DNA from: Siniperca chuatsi
Taxonomy: Eukaryota; Chordata; Actinopteri; Centrarchiformes; Sinipercidae
Length of the DNA: 64,000 nucleotides
Direction: 5' to 3'
Assembly: GCF_020085105.1 (NCBI RefSeq)
Contig: NC_058046.1
Coordinates: 25,052,675-25,116,674 of the forward strand
Both the position numbers and the translations under genes were made by a program. Below, piece after piece: positions 1 to 10,439 of the stretch; the stretch's first letter is position 1, and each line of letters starts with the position of its first letter. The notes below the pieces were generated by a model, which saw only the letters and a program-made list of their open reading frames with translations, made no database searches and was not told the DNA's origin.

Positions 1-495
1 AAAAGTACCCAGACAAAGCAAAGCAAGTTTATGTTTAGTTTTTTAGTTGTTTAGTTTTTGACTCTGATGAAGACACAGTAGTGTTGAAGCTTTATTCTGT
101 TTCCACAATTAAAAGCTGCAAATCAATCAGTGTGTGCATACTGCTGGAAGATGAGCGGAGAATGCTGTTTCAGAGCCAGTTTATTCTTTTCCTCAGATAA
201 TCCTTCAGGATTATACAGAGCAGATATTTGTACTATTTAATTAATGTGTCCACATGTAACTGAAGTGTATAGTAATTAGATTTACTGTTTTTCCACTTGC
301 ACACCCACAACCTCTCTAACTAATTAAATATAAGCGTTACCACTCATTAGATAGTAGTTTATGTTTCCTTTCAACACCAAAATTAACACCATAAACAAAA
401 ACTCAGCTCTTCATTTGTTTTCTAGTCCCAGTTAAGTTGAATGAAAGTGGAGTGACGATGTTTGCTGTTGACTGAAGTCCACTCCAAGAGACAAA
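1..495. other. Upstream flank of the PLPP gene
   Basis: AT-rich sequence ahead of the first PLPP coding exon. I see no convincing TATA box, CpG island or other gene. The 5' untranslated region and promoter of the phosphatase presumably lie in the last few hundred bases, but nothing in the sequence fixes the transcription start. Confidence 0.4.
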
Positions 496-3400
496 ATGAA
501 GAGGAGGCTGCTTCGTGGTTTCCTGTCAGAAGTTTCCATCCGGATGGCGCTGTTGGTTGTGTTCCTGTAAGTATATCCGACTTTGAATCATTTGCATCGT
601 TGCTTTATGGATCCATGATTTAAAAGGCAGGCGTCGTTTTAATGATGAGCAAAAGAAACAGAAACCTGTGTTTGTGTAGTGTGACGGAGCAGCTTCCTCC
701 TTTCTACCGTGAGATCCAGCCAGAGGAGATGTGGTTGTATAAGTTCCATCGTGTGAATAGAGACCATGTACCCACCTCTCTTATGTTTGTAAGTAAAATG
801 TCTGCTGACGTCATCCCTGGCAACAATCAGTATAGAATCTGTACTCACCTCCCTCCTCACACTGTGTTTAAAGGACCATACCAGTGTTTCTTTGTAGCAC
901 ATTAATCATAATTTACATTACTGTAAGTTTTTAGATTAATTCCCTACCTTCCACACAACCACTGGTTACAGTTGGAAAATCAATTTGCAGGGACATGACT
1001 GTTGCTCCAGATGGGGTAATCTACCACAGTGAATATCTTGTCTTTTATTTTTGTCAAAAAGGTCAGTGTCCTTGTGTGATGAAGCACTGCAGATATTTCA
1101 AATGAATCCTTAACTTTCAAAGGCAGAACTGCTCAGCAAGAAAATAACTTTGGCAGAGATGTAAGAGACGTAAATGCTCACAGTACTGCCATAGATTTGA
1201 TCTTACTCAAACAAGTAAGTCTCTGTAAGTTGATTTTCATTCTGTAGTAAAATGAACCAGTAGCTGCCTGAAAAGTCTATAAAAACTAGTGTGTGCCTCC
1301 TAAAACTTAAACGTTATATTTGTTTTAAAGTGTAAGTAGTCTGAAACATGGACAAACACTGGCATAGTCCCTTTTAGTGGAAGCAACCAAAGAAAAACTT
1401 GTATTAGTGTATATACATGCTTACAGACAGACATTAATTTGGCTTTAAGTGGATTAGAGATTAGAGTTGTTATATTCTGGTTTTTTTTTTTTTGTCTTCA
1501 TCAGAGTGTGGCGGTTTTCACCCCACTGATTGTAATCCTGGTTTTCACCTTCCTGAAGAAGTCAGAGCGAGGAGATCTGAACGAGGCCTCGCTGGGTAAG
1601 AAAGCTGACATTTAGTTTTTCATATTAAACAAAAATGTCAACTTTTTTTTTTTTTTTTTTTGATATTGAGTTGACTTGTCTGTTGTCTCCCTCTGTCATC
1701 CAGCTGTGACTTTGACTCTGGTGCTGAACGGAGTTTTCACCAATGTCATCAAACTTGTTGTTGGCAGGTAAACATTGTACACAACATAGCAGATGATAAT
1801 GTTACCCAGCGTCACAGCGGATAAAAGCCTAAATCTGTCCTCTCTGTGTTTGTCCCTGCCTCAGGCCACGGCCAGACTTCTTCTATCGCTGTTTCCCAGA
1901 CGGTCAGATGAACCTGGAGTTGCGCTGCAGCGGTGACCCAGATGTCGTCATGGAGGGCAGGAAGAGCTTTCCCAGCGGACACTCTTCCTGTAAGGGCCTT
2001 TTATGGTCGATTATGCCTCAGTAGCTGGTACATTTTCATCAGCAGGCAACAAGGGAAAACAACAAGTGCACAAAGTGGGGCAGGAGGGCATATGATATAT
2101 CTGAAAATAGATGTATGTAAGTGTATTTTAGCCTCCAGGCTCTTATTTTGTTGTATAAGCAAGAGAGCATCCCACGTTACTCAAAAAGCATCTCTCCATC
2201 TCTAATCCCTGCCCTGTATTTTTTGGTTGTTTTCTCTTTGAGTTCTCTTTGTTTCTGTATAAAACTTTGCTCTAAAAGCTCTGATCACCCTTTGAATCCT
2301 TTCTCTTTGCTCCCAGTTGCCTTTGCAGGTTTAGGTTTCACAGCGCTGTACGTCGCAGGAAAGCTGCGCTGCTTCAACGCAGCGGGCCAAGGCAGAGCAT
2401 GGCGGCTGTGTGCCTTCCTCTTCCCTTTACTTGTCGCGACAGTGATTGCCCTCTCCAGAACCTGCGACTACAAACACCACTGGCAAGGTCAGAGTCACAG
2501 AAATGCTCAGAATGGTACAATAACATAACCATTCGCATGACATTGATCAACTGGGGAAACCACTCTCTGGAGGTCCTCCAGTATCAGTCCTTCCTCCTCC
2601 TGACTGATGTCTTGTGTTCTTCATTCTTTCTAAACTTCACTCAGTATTTTGATGTCATGAGTATTAGGCTATTTATTTACTGACATTTGTTTCCAGTGAG
2701 ATATTATTGAGTGTATAAAGTGACTTTGCTGTTGTGAACTCCTGCTGCTCTAGAAACAATATTTAGTTATATTTCAAATATAAATCAATTCTAATCATGT
2801 TATGAATTCTTTATAACGAAAAAAAACAAAAAAAAAAACAACAATTATTTGGTAATGAAAAAGAGCCGGTAAAAGTATTGATAAAGGACCAGGCCAATAA
2901 GAGTATGGATAAGATAAAGATACAACCCTAACGATACCCACCCCTACAGCTGGTTTGTGGCTTCACCCTGGCTTTTGGAGGATGAGCAAATCACAGTTCA
3001 AAGTTGAAAATGCATTGTTTTTAGTCAAATAACATCAAATATTCTTGGGGGATTAAAATGTATCGAAAGGGTCTTTAAAAAGGTTTTAAATTTAACTTCA
3101 GGATTCTTGCATATACCCTGAAATATATCCCACACTATGTCTATCCACTGTTTAAGTCTTAAGTTTTAAGTGTTTTGGTCTTTTAACCAGTGAAATAAAA
3201 TTGCTTCCAATCCTTGGAAATCTCGTAATTTAAAATCTCTCTTAAGGTTAATATTCTCCCTAAATATTTGAATCTTTACACATGAGCAGAAGATGTGAGA
3301 AAGCATTCATGTGAAGCTGTGGAATCAAACTCCGTGTGTGTGTGTGTGTGTGTTGTCTTCTCTCTCCTTCATACAGATGTATTAGTGGGTTCTCTGCTGG

Positions 3401-3546
3401 GTCTTGCCTTCGCCTGGCTGTGTTACAGACAGCACTACCCTCCACTTCAGGACCCTGACTGCCACAGACCTCTGCGTCACCGAGAGACTGTTTCCTCCGC
3501 ACAGGAGCGCAAACTGGCCAACTCCAACTACATCCTGCCCCTGTAG
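496..3546 (+). CDS. plpp5: Phospholipid phosphatase 5-like (PAP2 family, PPAPDC1B type), complete, 7 exons
   Basis: Coding exons: 496-566, 680-788, 1505-1595, 1704-1767, 1865-1989, 2317-2487, 3377-3546. All junctions are GT-AG and in phase, giving 266 aa plus TAG. Family members are multi-pass membrane enzymes that remove phosphate from phosphatidate, lysophosphatidate and diacylglycerol pyrophosphate. All three PAP2 catalytic motifs are intact: KLVVGRPRP (residues 107-115), PSGH (148-151, with the catalytic-cycle His) and [12 protein letters not shown] (200-211). The IQPEEMWLY block near residue 40 and the [16 protein letters not shown] block are typical of PLPP4/PLPP5. Human PLPP4 has SIHSS where this gene has SGHSS, and this together with CAFL and DVLVGS favours PLPP5. 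Length fits the family (about 264-271 aa). The start is the first ATG giving the conserved N-terminal membrane segment. PLPP4 is the alternative; the family is certain. Confidence 0.93.
872..1374. mobile_element. Non-autonomous TTAA-type element (AGGACCATA family) in plpp5 intron 2
   Basis: The left end is TTAA (868-871) followed by AGGACCATACCAGTGTTT. The right end at about 1351-1374 reads AAACACTGGCATAGTCCC, its approximate reverse complement. The TTAA on the right has decayed to TTTA. The same ends bound a second element at 57709-58163. TTAA target duplication is the signature of the piggyBac superfamily. No transposase is visible, so this is a MITE-like element. Confidence 0.6.
2488..3376. 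other. plpp5 intron 6, including a (TG)n microsatellite
   Basis: The largest intron of the gene, AT-rich, with an A-rich stretch around 2820-2840 and a (TG)n run at 3334-3352 close to the acceptor. No embedded gene was recognised. Confidence 0.6.
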
Positions 3547-4976
3547 AACAGCTGTAACTGGTGTCATTTATACTGGGTTACATGGTAATCCTTCTAATTC
3601 TGGTTTTCACGTGCTTGGGGCTCGGCAGCCTAACAGTGTTTATTGTCAACTGTATTGTGGGAATTTTCTTTTTGTGTAGTGAAACATGATACATGGTTTA
3701 TTTTCTAAACTAAAATGACAAATGACACGTTTCTTCTGAATAGTTTCTGATACACTTGAGATTTGCTGTAAATAACAACTCCAGTTTAACTGTCCAACAT
3801 GGTGGACATTAACTACATAAAGAAGTGAGGGTTTCCAAACCATTACATTTATTATTATTATCCATCCATATGGCCCAGCCTTACACACCCTGTGTATTGT
3901 GCCTATAGATCACATGACTTTAAATACTCACAACAGCTGAGCCGGTCAACTACACAAGCACTGCACTGATCCGTTGCCCATCAAGCTCAGCTGCTGTGAA
4001 ACAGTTTCTCACGTAGGGTCACTATTTTGTGATTGTTTTGTAAACTTGCTACTTTTTCAATAAGCAGGGTTGAGACGTGAGGAAAAATCTACAGTATTTG
4101 ATGTTTGTGCGTGGATGTTCATTCCTGACCTTTGAGAAACAATATACGGTGAAGAGATTCGGAGCTCAACTTGGTGCCAAAACAATTAGGCGATTAATCA
4201 ATTAGTCAATGGACAGAAAATTTATTTACAACAATTCTAATAATTGATTAATCCTTTGTCATTTATTAAATTATGGAAGATTTGCTAATTCTTTTTTTTT
4301 TTTCATTGTAAATTGAATATATAAGTGTTGGACCGTTGGTAAGACGAAATAAGCTATTTGTAGTTGTCACCTCAACCTCTGAAAAAGTATGATTTTTCAT
4401 AATTTTCTGACATGTATCATGCTAAATCATGAATCAATTATTATGAAAAATAATTAAGTTTCAGTTTTCATTAGTTTCAGCCCGAGCTAAAAAAAAAAAA
4501 AAAGTCCACTTTTTAATGATTGAGAGCTTTCAACTGCATCTCAAAGTCGTCTTCAGCGAATGGAGTGGGTTCAGGTGTGATCACAAGACCTATATGTGAA
4601 ACAGCAAGAGACTGAATAAATCATCAATACACAGACATCAGCTGTTTGTGAACACCAGACCAAACCTGTCACAGCTTCGACTATGACACGGTCAAAGTTC
4701 AAGGACGACATCCTTGAACTAATTCAGGAGTTACAATCTCTCCACCGCACACGACCACTTATTATCATGTGCCTGAATGTTTAAATTGAGGTTATGTGAT
4801 GCCACTTCGGCCAGCTCCACTCATTAAAGAAGACTGAGATATGGTTGAAAGTTTCAAATAATTAGCAAGTGGACCTTTGAGATTAGATTAACTGCACCAT
4901 ATAGTACAAAGCAAAGCAAAGGAAAACTGGTGAAGTAAGAGGTGTTTATGTGGGCTGTTTATATCTAAAAGTACTG
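3547..4976. other. plpp5 3' flank with candidate polyadenylation signal
   Basis: AT-rich sequence downstream of the plpp5 stop. AATAAA at 4615-4620 and the variant ATTAAA at 4265-4270 are possible polyadenylation signals, but neither is decisive because a dispersed repeat occupies 4181-4488. Confidence 0.35.
4181..4488. repeat. Dispersed repeat of the GATTAATCAATTA family, copy 1
   Basis: Carries the GATTAATCAATTAGTCAA-type end and the interior shared with other copies at 15036-15362, 29832-30122, 36484-37060, 38935-39125, 46036-46368 and 49043-49348. I know the type as a very common teleost interspersed repeat but cannot assign its superfamily. Boundaries are approximate. Confidence 0.6.
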
Positions 4977-5745
4977 TAGGAGTGGGCGATATGGATAAAA
5001 TCCTCCATCGCAGTATATGTATTTTTATATCATGGTATCAATCAATCTGTATCCTATCATAAATAATTGATCATCTGGAAAATTAATCGAGAAACTGTTT
5101 ATGGATAAAATAATCACACAGGGCACACCTGTGTTCGTACAACCAGACATTATAAAGAATAAGATTATTACGTTCTATATTTTTCTTATCGTCAACAAAT
5201 TGCATGAAAAGGCCAAAACCAACAATGTGTTCCATCACCAGTACTTTCCGACTTCCCCGTCTGTAGCACTTAGTCCCAAGCCCGTTCATTCCTAGTGAAG
5301 ACACAAAACTTTAGCAATCAGTTACAAATATACTCTTCATTGTACTTTTCATTAAAAGGCTCAGTAATTTCCTAAAGCAGCTGGGCACGGCAACCGTTAC
5401 TCAATCAGGAGTAAATAGTCCATTTGTTGGGGACTATTTTCATTGGCGGATTAATACGCATTTAGTGCCCAAGTTGTTTTGGGACAACAATGGAGGTCTA
5501 TGGCACAGAGGAATAAGATATGTACAGACAACACTTGTTAGTAGGATCAATTCATTGTTGGTTTATGTCTTTTCATGGGATTTGTTGACAATAACAAGAA
5601 ATCAAAGCTAAAGAAAAGTACAGAATATTACCAGACTTATCCTTGAAAGGGAGAGCTACCACAATATTTACTGTATGGGAAAATCTCGGACATTTGACAC
5701 ATTTATCTCATCTCACGGTACATATCAACATATGGCCCACCCCTA
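4977..5745. mobile_element. TA-flanked MITE-like element, GTGGGCGATATGG family, copy 1
   Basis: The left end reads TAGGAGTGGGCGATATGG (4977-4994). The right end (to 5745), read in reverse complement, is TAGGGGTGGGCCATATG, so the ends form imperfect inverted repeats flanked by TA. Related ends bound 36524-36840 and 40149-40727. The interior has no ORF of note and probably contains another insertion around 5380-5530. No transposase is visible. Confidence 0.55.
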
Positions 5746-8069
5746 TCTGAAAGCACCTCTTTTGTTGCCTTTATGTGTAAAGCCGGTTAATGAAAACCAC
5801 TTGGTCAGCATCATATCTTTGATCTCCACAGTTCTGCTCTACTGCATCGGTCTCGAATCTCTGTCTTCCTACGTTATATTTTGAATGTTTCCATTCACAC
5901 ATTGTTAAATTAATATCTGGAAAGGGGTTCGTATGCCCAATCCTCAGTGTAACGCCCTGATGTAGCTGATGTACTTTCTTTGTGACAAACACAAACGATA
6001 GCCACATCTCCGCTCTTCACTGCACAGTACGTCTGCTAATATCGCCACAAGTTAATATGACTGTAAAAGAACTATGAGATAAATGTTTTCCTATGTCAGT
6101 GGTCTCAGGCTTACTGTAGGTCTGGTTTTTGTTACTGCACACTCCTCTGGCTCCTCTGTCAACCCGTCTAAAGTGTGAATGTTCACCAGAGGTGGAGAGA
6201 CGTGGTGTACAGGGGTTGGTTGTTGGAGTGACAGTGAAACCAGATCTTTCTGATGAACCTGACTGAGGTCAAACTGTAACCTCTCCAGGTGATGGTGCTA
6301 GCCTCCCAGTGCTCCTGCTGGTCAGGTTTTCTATCCTGTTAATAGTTTTATTGGCACGTAAAGTTTGGTGGGTTGTCTGTTTTTTATGGTAGTTTTCATA
6401 AACTTTCATTTAAGACTATAAACGCTACAGTCTGTGGTTCAGTTAGGATTTTATGTTTACTTTTTTGTGGTCTTTCAGTTTTAATTTCTTTGTGTGTTAT
6501 CTTTTCGTTACGTTGTTTTTTAATTGGAGAGAACATGTCAAATTGTACGCAGATGTGACTGTTTTTGCAGGTTGAAACATCTTGAACCTCCTCATGTTTC
6601 TGTTTGCGTGTGAAACCAGCCAAAGTTTTGCAGGGTCAAAAGCAGTTTTGCTCGTCGCTGTGAATCAGGCTTAACGCAGCTGGTTCACAGTGGTTTCAGA
6701 CCAAACTTGGCAGAAAAAACAGATGAATTTGTGCCTTTGTTTACTACATTACTTTACTATTAGTTAATGAATGAAGTATATACTGCATGTTACAGTGTAT
6801 GCTCTCTGTCATGTTGTGGACACAACTTTGTTCTCAATCGTTAAGTTTGTTATTGTTTTGTAGTGTTTATAGAGCTCAGCTGGGAAAATACTACATGATG
6901 TTTAAATGTGGCATGCTGCCTTTCTTTACCTCAGAAGAAAAAAAGTACTTTCCATAAATTTAATTGTTGATGGAGTCAAATGTGAAGATTTCTGTGTGGA
7001 GACATGTAAAAATTTACAACTGAGACAGTAAACAAGAGGTGGAAAAACTTCTCTTTTTACAAAACTTTGAGATGAATTTACTCAATCTTACAGGTATTTA
7101 TGAGATGATGTAGAGGTTTAAGTGTATTTAATTTTCGGGCATGTAGGAGTTGAATTTTTGAATATTTGTTTGTTTACCTTTAAATGTGATAGATATTTCA
7201 TGAAAATAGGAATCCTATTTGTTAGCACATGGGTTTGTGCAGGATCTTTCAGACAAAAAAAGTTAATTAGACTCTGCTGCATTTTGATAAAATCCTGCAT
7301 GTTTCACAGCTAAAGAGCAACATATTTTCTTCATTACTTCCTTCCAAATCCTCACATTTCCATCCATTTCTATAAATTTATGGGATTTTTCAGTACATGT
7401 GTACTGCATCAGGTTGTTGATCATGTCTGGTCTCCTTCAGATCTACTGTCATGATGAAGGATTATACTAAAACTTGCCTGTTTGCTTTATTTATGTCATG
7501 CTCATCATAATTTGCCTTGGCTTGTAAGACCATATAGCAGCCGCTCATGCTGATACAGTATTCTGATTGTACATGTTGTGATGCTTTTAATTAATCTTTT
7601 GGTGACACTAAAAGATGTTTCTAAATAATCTTGCAATACACACTGTCTTCTGCTTATTTTCTTCTGAGTCAGCAATCCTTGTTTTGAGTGTGCGATGATT
7701 ACAGGCACCTGCTTAGACAATATGACATTTATAGTAAAGGATACATTGAAAAGTGGGCAGTGGGGGCAGCAATTAATAATACAGCAACAAAAATTTGTTT
7801 ATTACAAATGTGTATTAGTCAAATGATGAAGCAGCTTGGGTTGCAGCGGTAAAATTGCATAATAGCAACATTTTAAGATTTATTTTCTGTTTTAAAGCTG
7901 CAGTCTCTTCATTTTCATATTTCTAGATGATGTACTTCTTATTGTTTTATTATTGATTCTGGGAAGTCCTTTCCTAGTTTACATTTTAACATGTCAAACC
8001 TCAGATCAAAATACTCATGTAGCCTACGTCCTTGTGCAGACCTTCACTGAATCGAACGCTACTGAAGCA
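5746..8069. other. Intergenic stretch without recognised gene
   Basis: AT-rich. The small open frames here are short, overlap on both strands and show no recognisable domain. I see no RNA gene or clear repeat boundary. Confidence 0.5.
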
Positions 8070-8142
8070 CCTAATCCTGATTTAAATTGGGAGAGTTGAG
8101 GGAACATCACAGTCAGGGTTGTGGTAGTAGCCAGGATTTTAG

Positions 8143-8607
8143 AAATAATAATAATAATAAAACTTTATTTATAGAGCACTTATCAAAACAAGAGAAATAA
8201 AATACCACAGTGAATGACGAAATATAAAGAAATAAAATACACAAAAGCAATAAAATAAACAGTAAAATAAACAACTAGTTCAGGTAAAATCGGGATATGC
8301 TTTCAGATAAAAATGTGTTTTGAGATGGGACTTAAACGAAGACACTGACTCAGACAACCTAATTTCTTCGGGCAAGTTGTTTCAGAGCCTCTGGGCCCTG
8401 ATAGCAAAAGCTCTGTCCCCCTTAGTTTTCATCCTGGACTCAGGAACAGACAGGAGACCCCTGCCCGAAGATCTCAAACTACGTGAAGGATCATAAGGGA
8501 TTACAAGGTCTAAAATATAATCTGGGGCCAGGCCATGAAGAGCCTTAAAAGTAATCAACAAGATCTTAAAATCAATTCTAAAACCAACAGGGAGCCAATG
8601 TAAAGAG
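8143..8607 (-). mobile_element. L2/Rex1-type LINE fragment, 3' end of ORF2 plus (ATT)n tail
   Basis: The minus strand, from about 8600 down to 8290, translates into a typical C-terminal tail of a fish non-LTR reverse transcriptase. It contains LHWLPVGFRIDFKILL, SRSLRSSGRGLLSVP, TKGDRAFAIRAQRL and NNLPEEIRLSESVSSFK. One in-frame stop replaces the usual Trp in the RLWNNLP block, so the copy is dead. It ends with GTGCTCTATAAATAAAG followed by an ATT-repeat tail (8143-8160 on the plus strand), as in L2-clade elements. It is 5'-truncated and sits directly inside the left inverted-repeat arm. Confidence 0.8.
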
Positions 8608-8676
8608 TTCCCTCTTCAGAAATTTGTGTCTAAGATTGTATTTATTCATTTAACTGTATTTTCTATAAATGTGATC

Positions 8677-8833
8677 TCCCTATGTAATGGGACGGTGTAG
8701 TCCCTCATTCGTCCAGGAGTGTTCTATCGTAGAAAAGGTTTCAGTCGTAGTCATCTGGACACTGTTTTCAGAATCAAGACGTTTCGGCTCCCATCCGGAA
8801 GTCATTCTCAATTGACTATTCCCTATGTAATGG
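8677..8833. mobile_element. 129-bp retroelement-like insertion with a 14-bp target-site duplication
   Basis: TCCCTATGTAATGG occurs at 8677-8690 and again at 8820-8833, perfectly duplicated around a 129-bp insert. The insert contains CAAGACGTTTCGGCTCCCATC, with the sequence of a common fish dispersed repeat. A 14-bp duplication fits target-primed reverse transcription. There is no poly(A), so a truncated Penelope-like or LINE-derived piece is possible; the family is not assigned. Confidence 0.6.
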
Positions 8834-9366
8834 TTTAAATGCTGTTTCAAAGCTCTGCACATTGCCAAGGAGATAATTCTTATTTATTCTGGTGGAAAAT
8901 ACAAAATCCTTTTCATTTTTTAAATGATTATTCTCCTAAAAACAGCAGAGATAGAGATAACGAGGCTAAAAATAATATATGTGAATTAGCCTTAAAAATC
9001 CCACTGTGTGTAATTTATGTGTATTTGGATACACACAATGCAGTGTGTAGAATAATAAGATCTTCCTCATTAAAATCCCCAAATTCCCACAAACAACAAC
9101 ACTGAGGACAAGGCCTCTGTGTCCTCAATTTAGCCCTAATCCCAGTACAGTAAAGGAATGGTAGAATTGCTGCAACTTCATCTTTTCTCCTAGTCTTGTC
9201 CATAAGTAAGCAGTAGCAATAGTTTAACATTTTAATGTGGGATCATTTCGTAGGGGGGTGGGATTGCATTGGGGAATTTGGACTAATGACCACAGTGTTT
9301 CTAAAATCCTTGCTACAGCCCTGACTGTGGTGTTCCTTCAGCCCTCCCAATTTAATCAGGATTAGG

Positions 9367-9840
9367 CAGTGGTGGAAGATGTATTCAGATATTTTACTTG
9401 AGTAAAAGTAGCAATACTACAGTGTAGAAATACTCTGTTACAAATAAAAATCCCGCATTCAAAATCTTTATTAAGTAAAAGTACAAAAGTATTCATCAAA
9501 ATAGACATACCAAATTAAAAATACTCATTGTGCAGAATGGCCCATTTCAGAATAATATATATGATATTACTGGATTATAATTAGTGATGTATTAATATGT
9601 TTAATGTTGTAGCTGGTAAAGGTGGAGCTAATTTTAATTACTTTATATACTCCTGGGTAACTTGATCTATAATAATACAGTATGCCACAATTTATTAGTC
9701 TGAATCTGCAAAGTAACCAGTAACTGCACCTATCAAATAAATGTAGTGGAGTAAAAAGGAGTACAAGTATAAAGTAGCATAAAATGGGCTGGAAATACTC
9801 AAGTAAAATACAAATACCTTAAAACTGTACTTAAGCGCAG
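9367..9840 (+). repeat. hAT-type CAGTGGTGGAA repeat, copy 1
   Basis: Starts CAGTGGTGGAAGATGTATTC immediately after the composite element. It runs through the diagnostic blocks AGTGTAGAAATACTCTGTTACAA, GCAGAATGGCCCATTTCAGAA, TGTAGCTGGTAAAGGTGGAG and AATGTAGTGGAGTAAAAAG. The right terminus has decayed. Family assignment rests on copy 2 (21203-22339), whose 8-bp target duplication is hAT-like. Very abundant in percomorph fishes. Confidence 0.75.
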
Positions 9841-10278
9841 AATGGTAGAGATGGGCAGGGAGTGGAGCTCAAAGGTCTGTTAGAGACATGGAATAAACAG
9901 TTACAGGTTCAAAGGGCTTTATTCAAATATTTAAAAGAAACAGTTATAATATCTAGTATATAAATTCTTTATACAGTTTATTTTGTTATTATTATGTTTT
10001 AAATTATTTTTATAAACATTTTTCCCCTTTGTCATGTTACACACACCTATACAGTAGGTGGCGGCATGCACCTTTAACGTTGGTTTGTAGCCCACCAGTA
10101 AAATCAAAGAATAATAATAAGAAGAAAAAGAAAAAGAAGAAGAAGAAATGTACTGTCTGTCTGTATGTATTTTGTCAGGTTTATCTCCTCTTTGGCTCTT
10201 TGTTTGTAGGCAGCTTTGTTTTGTCAATATGGCAGGCGTGGCCTAGAGCGTATGACGTATTTGAATTCCCTCCCAGTG
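9841..10278. other. Gap upstream of the cdc45 promoter, with A/AAG-rich simple repeat
   Basis: Contains an AATAATAAGAAG-type purine-rich simple repeat at about 10107-10148. No gene recognised. Confidence 0.5.
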
Positions 10279-10310
10279 ATTGGTTGGATGTGACGTGTAG
10301 ATTTGGCGCC
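10279..10310 (+). promoter_or_regulatory. cdc45 proximal promoter motifs: CCAAT (reverse), CRE-like, E2F-like
   Basis: Reverse CCAAT box ATTGG at 10279-10283, TGACGT at 10291-10296 and TTTGGCGCC at 10302-10310, all within 160 bp upstream of the cdc45 ATG. NF-Y plus E2F sites are the established pattern of S-phase genes, and CDC45 is a known E2F target. No TATA box is apparent. Motif matches only; binding is inferred. Confidence 0.6.
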
Positions 10311-10439
10311 ACATTTCCAACAAGGAACACAGTAGCGCTGTCTGACAGCAAACTAAAATAACTCGCTGTTAATGCCACTTTAGCGCTGTTTTATCGTGTT
10401 TGTCCCATCGTAAACGTTTTTAATCGACATTTTTTGAAA

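Larger units (their letters stand above)
8070..9366. mobile_element. Composite element bounded by about 70-bp inverted repeats, with nested retroelement insertions
   Basis: The left arm (8070-8145) begins CCTAATCCTGATT and ends GATTTTAGAAA. The right arm (9298-9366), in reverse complement, matches it almost throughout, starting CCTAATCCTGATT and ending GATTTTAGAAA. Inside lie a minus-strand L2-type LINE fragment (8143-8607) and a 129-bp insert with a 14-bp target duplication (8677-8833). A clear target-site duplication for the outer element is not seen. The outer arms could be the termini of a DNA transposon or an inverted pair of one repeat. Confidence 0.6.
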
